Shown: piece by piece, positions 57,771-64,000 of the stretch
Layout of the letters: every line of letters begins with the position of its first letter
Position numbering within the stretch: position 1 is the stretch's first letter
Source: Drosophila persimilis
Lineage: Eukaryota; Arthropoda; Insecta; Diptera; Drosophilidae
DNA: 64,000 bases
Direction of reading: 5' to 3'
Assembly (NCBI RefSeq): GCF_003286085.1
Contig: NW_020825289.1
Coordinates: 20,486,001-20,550,000 of the forward strand
The notes under the pieces: generated by a model
What the model saw: only the letters and a program-made list of their open reading frames with translations
What the model was told of the DNA's origin: nothing
Databases searched by the model: none
Translations under genes and position numbers: made by a program

Positions 57771-58405
57771 AAAAACGAGGGGGAACGTTGTGAGTTGCTG
57801 CGGAGACCGCAACTCTACATTTATACCCGATACTTAGTGGTTTGGTTACTCTTGCCTTATTAGTCTCTGAGATCTGGGGATGTAACGATTTTCGTCCTTT
57901 GCGGCGGCGGAGAGGGGTGTGGTGAAATTTTGAAATAAACAGAGCGAGAGAGAAGGAAATTGTATTCTTGATTCAGGCTATAATAATTACACGATCTGGT
58001 TCAGATTATGCAGTCTGGAGATATACTTATGCATACATACACTAAGAAGCTAAAATAATAATTATTCAATAAAATTCAAAACTATTCAATAAAAATCAAA
58101 AATAATAATTATATAATAAATGTTTTGATCCAAAATTAATGGTATTTCAATAAAATTCAAAAATAATAATTTTTCAATAAAAATCAGGAATAATAATTAT
58201 AATAATAATTATTCAATAAAAATCAAAAATGTCGTTGCTCTAGCTCTTATAGTCTTTGAAGGGCTCATAGGGACAGACAGACAAGGCTCAATCGACACGG
58301 CTATTGATGCTGACCAAGAATATATATACTTTATGTGGTCGGAAACGATTCATTCAGGACGTTACACACACATCCATTTTCACCACAAATCTAGTATCGG
58401 GTATA
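57771..58405 (-). mobile_element. DINE-1/INE-1-like element, truncated copy
   Basis: Minus-strand copy of the element at 32170-33328. Its 5' end is the reverse complement of AGTATCGGGTATA at 58393-58405. Inside, in minus sense, are the TTCCGACCACATAAAGTATA block, the GATCAGCATCAATAGCCG-type block, a short (TCTGTCC) stretch, CACCCCTCTCCGCCGCCGC, TATACCCGATACT mirrored at 57822, and the terminal GAGTTGCGG..CCGCAGCAACTC hairpin (about 57790-57816). The (TCTGTCCG)n array is much shorter than in the other copy, and an A/T-rich expansion replaces part of the middle. Confidence 0.8.
58042..58230. repeat. AATAATTATTCAATAAAAATCAAA-type tandem repeat inside the DINE-1-like copy
   Basis: Irregular tandem units of TAATAATTATTCAATAAAA(A)TCAAAA fill the centre of the element and are absent from the copy at 32170. 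Confidence 0.75.
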
Positions 58406-60935
58406 ACAAAACTCTATTACAGGGCTGTGTACGAATACAGATCTGCTTTCACACTTCTAATAATTCACACGCCTTAATATTAAGCATATTTTATGCATGC
58501 TAGAGCTAAAGTAAACCCCCAAATTTATAGGTGTAATAAAAAGTGGAAAACGCACAGAGTGGAGCCACTTTGCACTTGGAATGCGATGGTATACTCGTAA
58601 ATCAACACGAAGATGCACGGGTATGTATGTATGTATGTGTGGCACTCAACTGCTTTAAGCGGTGGCTAAATATACACAAAGGATTAATAAAGCCTTTGGC
58701 CGGGACTACTCCCGAAAACAAAACGAGACCCCTCGCCGCACACGGTTGTTTGTGTCCTGTGTAACCAGGGGCAACTGTCACAACAAGCCCTCAGAAGGGG
58801 ATACACAGGACACGGGCCGAGAGACAGACAGAGAGAACTAGAAATACATATATGTATAAACAATATTTGGTATTGTTTTCATGTCTGCTGGTGTCCCATG
58901 GAATGTCATTACGATGGTGGCGGGGGGTATAAAATCGATGGCTTCTGGAGCTCTGGCTCTGTCGTGGTAAAGCGGAGTGATAAGTCACTGGATGGTTTGC
59001 CACATGTGAACATAATTCACCCCAGCGCAAGGACCACTCTATTGTTCCGCGAACTGTTCCGAGCTTTGCCTCACACGAAATCCCCATCAAACACGAGGAG
59101 TCCCAAAAACAACGGAAATGACGCATCGCACCTTCACTTTCTCCGTTTTTGTGGCTGTGTGTGTGTGGGGGCGTGGGTGTGGGTGTTAACTGGCTTTCTT
59201 GGCCTTCTTGGCTTTTACCTTTTGGCGGTTTCAGGCCAGGCCTGTAATTTGTGCTCTGTTGCTTCGGGCCCCAGGCCGAGGTTCTTGACCCAATCGTGGG
59301 GACGGAAAATGCTGGTGGAGTGGAGAGTTCTGTCGGGTCGTCGAATGGAACCAGACCACCAGACGACTGACTAATCGAATGCCAGCCATCAAAGTTGGGG
59401 GCTTCAAATATTTAATATGCCCAATGCCGAAAGGCACTTAAGCCTGTTCTTAGCAACTGATTCAAAGGTGGTCAAAATACTTTCCCTGGATTGAAGTACT
59501 TTTCAAGATTTTCGCAACTATTTGATGAACAATTCCGTGGTTTCTCTTTGACTAAAGTCCGGGAAAACGATGAGCAGTTGGTGGTGTGATGGAGGCTTAG
59601 CAGCAGCTCAAAGAAAACCCCCCCGGGACACATGCGGAAAGCGCCAAAAGATGACTTTCTTTGGCAACTCTTCGCACCTAAGCGCCTCGAATCCCCGGAC
59701 GTCTTTCCGCTGAAAATCTCTCAGAAATCAACAGGCAGGGCAGGGAATAAACGGCGATGCGAGTGCGAGAAAAGTTACGTGAATAAGCGGAAACTACCTA
59801 ATGGGAAAACTGCACACAGAGGAGAAGTCTCGGGCAGCTCCTTGCCCAAAAAGCAATTCATTTTCAATTAGAGCTCACAACTTCTGTACGTACTAATACC
59901 TAGCAATCAATTTTCTGGCTAAAAGCTTTGTCCCCATCTCCGGGTTGGGCTGGAGCTCGTCTCCTGTTTCAGTTTACGGGTACGCGTCCTGCGTCTGCTT
60001 CTGACACTTTTCGTTTGGCTTTAACTACACTTGGCAGTCGGCAGTTGGCAGTCGACAGTCGGCAGCTGGCAGCTTAAGAGCTCAACTGCACTCTCAAATG
60101 GCAGGCTCACATCTCGCTCCGGCAACTGGAAACTTTCGGTCAAGCTGCACGAGAGCTGCCCATCAGAAGCACTCCACAGAGGGAGATAACTTTTAGGGGG
60201 AAAATATGGGAGTGACGCCATAAACACTATTGCGACATTTTTCAGTACACCAAAGTGCGAGAGGGGAAAGTGCGAGGGCGACCGCATTTCCATTGCAGAT
60301 TTTATTAATTGCCGTTTCCCTGCGAGACGCGCTGCCAACTTGATTCAATTTATCAGGCACAAAAGCCCGGCCAGGCCCCAACGCCAGGAAAAGTTTTGCA
60401 TATGCAGCCCGGGGCGAGGGCCCTGGAGGACTAGGAACCGTCACTAGGAGCGGGGCTGCTGAAAATTAATTACAACTTTGGGAATTGGTACTGTTTCTAC
60501 ACGTTGCAAGGCTCCAACTTTCGGCATAAATTTCTCTATCTCCACTCTTGTGGAAAAATATGAATAAATCGTGTTAAATTGGTGAGCTTTCGACAAGGGT
60601 TTGTCATCCGTGTGGGCTCATCCATCCATCGGTTCCCCCACACTGTTGGACGGCAATTAGCAACGATGGGAATTTAGCAATTTATTGCAGGAAATTCCAG
60701 AGCAAAAGTATGTGAAATTGCAGTTCTTGAATCGACTTTTCATATGCGGTTTGGCTGCAGCTGACAGCCAGCTTCCATCACTGATTGAGTGGTTGCTCGG
60801 TCGGTGGTTGCGGTGACTCTGTGGTTAAGCCATTGACGGAAACCCACAGAGCAGTCTGTGCAGAAAGTGACATTCACTTCGTTTCAATCCAATCCCGGCT
60901 TAAGCCGTTTGTCTGCTCTGCAAATTAACAAGGTC

Positions 60936-60968
60936 GTTAGTCGGTTAGTCGGTTAGTCGGTTAGTCGG
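60936..60968. repeat. (GTTAGTCG)n tandem repeat
   Basis: Four copies of an 8-bp unit GTTAGTCG. Confidence 0.9.
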
Positions 60969-61483
60969 GTAGGAGCTCGACCACTCGAGTATTTGTATTC
61001 AGCCATGGATTTCGGAGCCAATTACGGGGCCGGGACACCTGCCAGGACACGTGCCTGCCCAATGCTGTTGCTTTCCATTAATTTATGTGTCTCTCTGAAT
61101 TGTTTATGACTCGTCCGGTCCGCTCTAATATTAATGCAAATTCCATTTGGCCAACACCCCGCCGGCTGTTTGTATTTGTTTTTGTCTTTTTCAAATTGGA
61201 TACTAATTAAAATTTAATAAAGGCAGAGTGCGGAAAGGATTAAGGATTTCCATTTCGATAAACCAATGAACGTTAATTGCAAAAATTAATAAAAGCCTCG
61301 CTCCACTATGTCGAACACTGGCAGGAATCCGATAGTGCAATTGTGTGGGGGCCTGCATGGAAATGGCCCAGAGGGGCTATAGACTATAGAGTCGTCAACT
61401 GAACTGAATCGGGAAAGTGGCCTTAATAAAAATAACGTTATTTAATATCACTCATACGTCATGTGGCCCATGGGGAATGCTTG

Positions 61484-61507
61484 TCGCCGTCGCCGTCGCC
61501 GTCGCCG
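61484..61507. repeat. (GTCGCC)n hexamer repeat
   Basis: Four near-perfect GTCGCC units. No reading frame through it is supported. Confidence 0.85.
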
Positions 61508-64000
61508 CGACTTACTTTGCTTTATTACAAAATCATATCCTTCCCTCTTCCGGGACCCTCCCCTCTGCTCTGGGTGGCACTTGAGGGCCTCCACTCGACT
61601 GAGATTTTCACATTTTCCTGCGTTTTTCCGTGCTCTGCTGTCTGCGCTCTGTCTTCTGCTTTATGCTGCTTTCTGTTGTCGCACGAAATGAAAATGTCCG
61701 AAAGGACCTTAATAGTCAGATTATTTCTGGCTGCCATCTTGCACAAGTCGTCAGTTTTACGACACTGTGCCTTTTTTTGTGTAACTTTCAAAGATTGAGA
61801 TTCGGAGAAGTAAGGACCTTGGCGTCACTTCAATTTGCATATAAATCGTGCATTTAAAGAGACAAAACTAAACATTCACACAATATATGTTCGGTTCTGT
61901 TCTGTTTCAATATTTATGGCAATCTCCGACCTTTCCCGCATTGCCAGCCGCAAGGCACGTGTTATTCCTTCCGTTCTCCAGCTGTCACCAGCAAATATCT
62001 GTATTTATTTAACTTGATTCGCATTTGTTTATCGAAATTAATTGTGAAAAGCAAAGTTTTCGACTGCCTCAATGCCAATGCGCTCACCAGACCAAAGCAA
62101 AGTGATGACAACTCCTGGGACAGTCCTCGCATCGTCCAGTGTTTATTTCTGGCTCTGAATTCCCTAGAAAAAGCAGTCTCCGGGGAGTTTTGGAGCTAAT
62201 TAAATGTTCATCAAACGCCTGGATGGTCGCTCCTTGCCCTCCTCTCACTTGCTGGTTGCCATCACTGGTTGCCTCTCGTTGGAAATTTAATTAAACGCAG
62301 CGTTTAAGAATCATATAAAATTTCATTTTCATCTGGGTCTAATTAAACTTCACTCTGGAGTGGAGAGTTTTAGTGGAAATCGAAAGGCAACACAAAAGAA
62401 TCTCCAAAATGGAATTAAGGCAATTAAATATTCCTGGAACCAGAGTATACCCTCCAGAGCGCACTTCGATTCGATCAGTGAGTGTTCGCCACCCTTCAAG
62501 TTCCCCTTCACCGAAAATATACATACGTATACGTATTCGATTTTCCATCGAACACTCGACAGGCAGACAGACAGACGGACAGTTTTACAGTTTCCCTCAG
62601 CCCTCATTCAACAGCCCTACGACTGTAGTTGTTGCTGTTGAAAGTCGACTGTTTGTATTTCTCCAATTGAGACGTTTGCTGCGGGGGAGGGGAGCCCTGG
62701 AACCATGGAAATCCAGGCCATGACCATAAAACATTTATTGCTGTCGACTTTTCGGCGCTGGTGGCTGGTGGCTGGTGGCAGGCATTCCAAATAAAATGGC
62801 GTCCAGCCGAGAGGGATTCCCGAGAGGGGCGATCCATCAAACGGGATCCATAGTTAACCACTTCTGGAGAATGGGCTTGTCCGCTGCATTGGGCTTTAAG
62901 CTCTTCTTAATTACGCTTTCAGCGCCACTCTCCGGCGCTCTCCGGCGAGCTGTCGACATCCGTAATGGGGCTTTGTCCGCTCCGGGTGCAGCCGCAGGCT
63001 GCGGTTAAAACTCTGGAAATTATACCATTTCAAAGGCAAAGAAATGTATGTTTTATACTCCGTTTTATTTGTGTGTTTATGGAGCGTTGGAGCGTTCCGG
63101 TCAGTAACTTTTGATTGCCCCTCGAAGCAGGCAACAATTAACTCGCTTCAAGTGCTCCATCTTGGGGCATGTGCCGCTCCCCCTCTTCTACCTGTGACTT
63201 TCACTCGTCAACCAGGCCGTCGTTTTGCCCTGCCTCGTGGCTAATTCGGTGTCCCAGGGCACGCCCCCGGGCCAGGCATTCCTAATTTGCGGCAAGCAGA
63301 TGATTGTGATTGCTGGCCTACACCTCGTCCTCGCCCTCGCCCTCGCCCCCTTCTCTGTGCTTCTCTGGCTCTTCTGGCACTAATTGCGGTTAACCTTAAA
63401 GCGGCCGAAACGGAGAACTTTGTGGCCGCCAACCAGCCAGGCCAGCCTCTATTCCCCAGCCTAATTAGCGGTAGTGTTTGGGTTATTGTTTCTGTTGGGA
63501 ACAAATATTGTACTTGTCTTCTGTTGAGATTCATTTCGAGCGGTAGTTGAGGGAAGACAATGATTCCTGACTCAGAACTACAAGATTCCCAGCACCTTCT
63601 ACCCCCTTTGGACTATGTTTCCGTTCTAGCCTTGACTCGAGTTCATTTCGTTTAGAAACAAGTGCAAGTCCTGGTTCCAAGTCCATGGCCAGCCATTAGG
63701 AACGCGTGTACCGCTTCCTGGCTTCCTGGAACCGCCGTGGCCTTAAACATTCACCTTAATTACAAGCGCCGAAAGTGCGGGAAGAAGGTTGAATAGAAAC
63801 CCCAGAACGGGCCAGTGCCATTCATTGGAAAGTCCTGCGAGTGAGGAAAAATCGAATGTTCCACATGTGTGTGTGTGAGTGGGAGGTGGCAGAGGCAGGG
63901 CGGTGGGTACCCATTCATTCATGTATTCATTCATGCAACCATTCAGGCATATCAGCGTTCTAGCTGGATTGGCTAGGCCACATCTCCCCGCTCCCCGCTG

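Larger units (their letters stand above)
58406..64000. other. Non-coding DNA, probably first intron of the gene starting at 56207
   Basis: 5.6 kb with no exon that I can support. Its base composition and A/T- and C/T-rich stretches are those of a long fly intron. Small tandem arrays are listed separately. The frames on either strand have no recognisable domain. Confidence 0.45.

Noticed and set aside
61463..61798. Overlapping plus-strand frames rich in Ser/Pro/Leu
   Set aside because: Generated by the GTCGCC hexamer and C/T-rich intronic DNA; no consistent frame or homology.

Overview
The window is animal nuclear DNA from a Drosophila, most likely an obscura-group species. Short introns with GT..AG ends interrupt conserved fly genes, and the gene order shg - cpa - mRpL54 - Cht8/Cht12/Cht4/Cht9 - CG10527 - Treh - FYVE/rabaptin-like gene - two-pore K+ channel is, as I recall it, that of cytological 57B on D. 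melanogaster 2R (Muller element C). The obscura-group assignment is inference. Fly symbols come from protein recognition plus this synteny, not from a search.

Layout. 1-2470: first coding exon (minus) and leader of shotgun (DE-cadherin). 2470-5720: a dense block of degenerate dispersed repeats carrying housekeeping-promoter-like motifs (TATCGAT and TATACCG boxes). 6396-7535: capping protein alpha (cpa). 8472-10029: a divergent mitochondrial pair, a COA1-like gene (minus) and mRpL54 (plus). 10317-22324: a GH18 chitinase cluster with an active plus-strand gene (Cht8-like), three minus-strand chitinase-like genes without catalytic Glu (Cht12-like; two are indistinguishable tandem copies), and two active minus-strand genes (Cht4-like, Cht9-like). 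23128-25134: CG10527-like (FAMeT domain plus DM9 repeats). 28665-40606: trehalase, with alternative 5' exons (cytosolic or secreted) and a candidate alternative 3' exon encoding a membrane anchor. 41475-43776: coiled-coil FYVE protein (minus). 44797-45464: a broken copy of a FAF1/caspar-like gene. 47013-54507: a two-pore K+ channel locus with two alternative N-terminal halves, each with its own TM1 and pore loop 1, sharing one C-terminal half. 56207-64000: the first coding exon and probable long first intron of an unidentified gene.

How genes relate. The chitinases probably serve gut or cuticle chitin turnover: the active genes share a TATA plus proximal GATA promoter layout, and the Cht12-like genes look like chitin-binding lectins. 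Trehalase is split by exon choice among cytosolic, secreted and possibly membrane-bound forms. Two DINE-1/INE-1-like elements (32170-33328 plus, 57771-58405 minus) sit in introns. No tRNA, rRNA or CRISPR was seen. All exon boundaries were read by eye from splice signals and reading phase.
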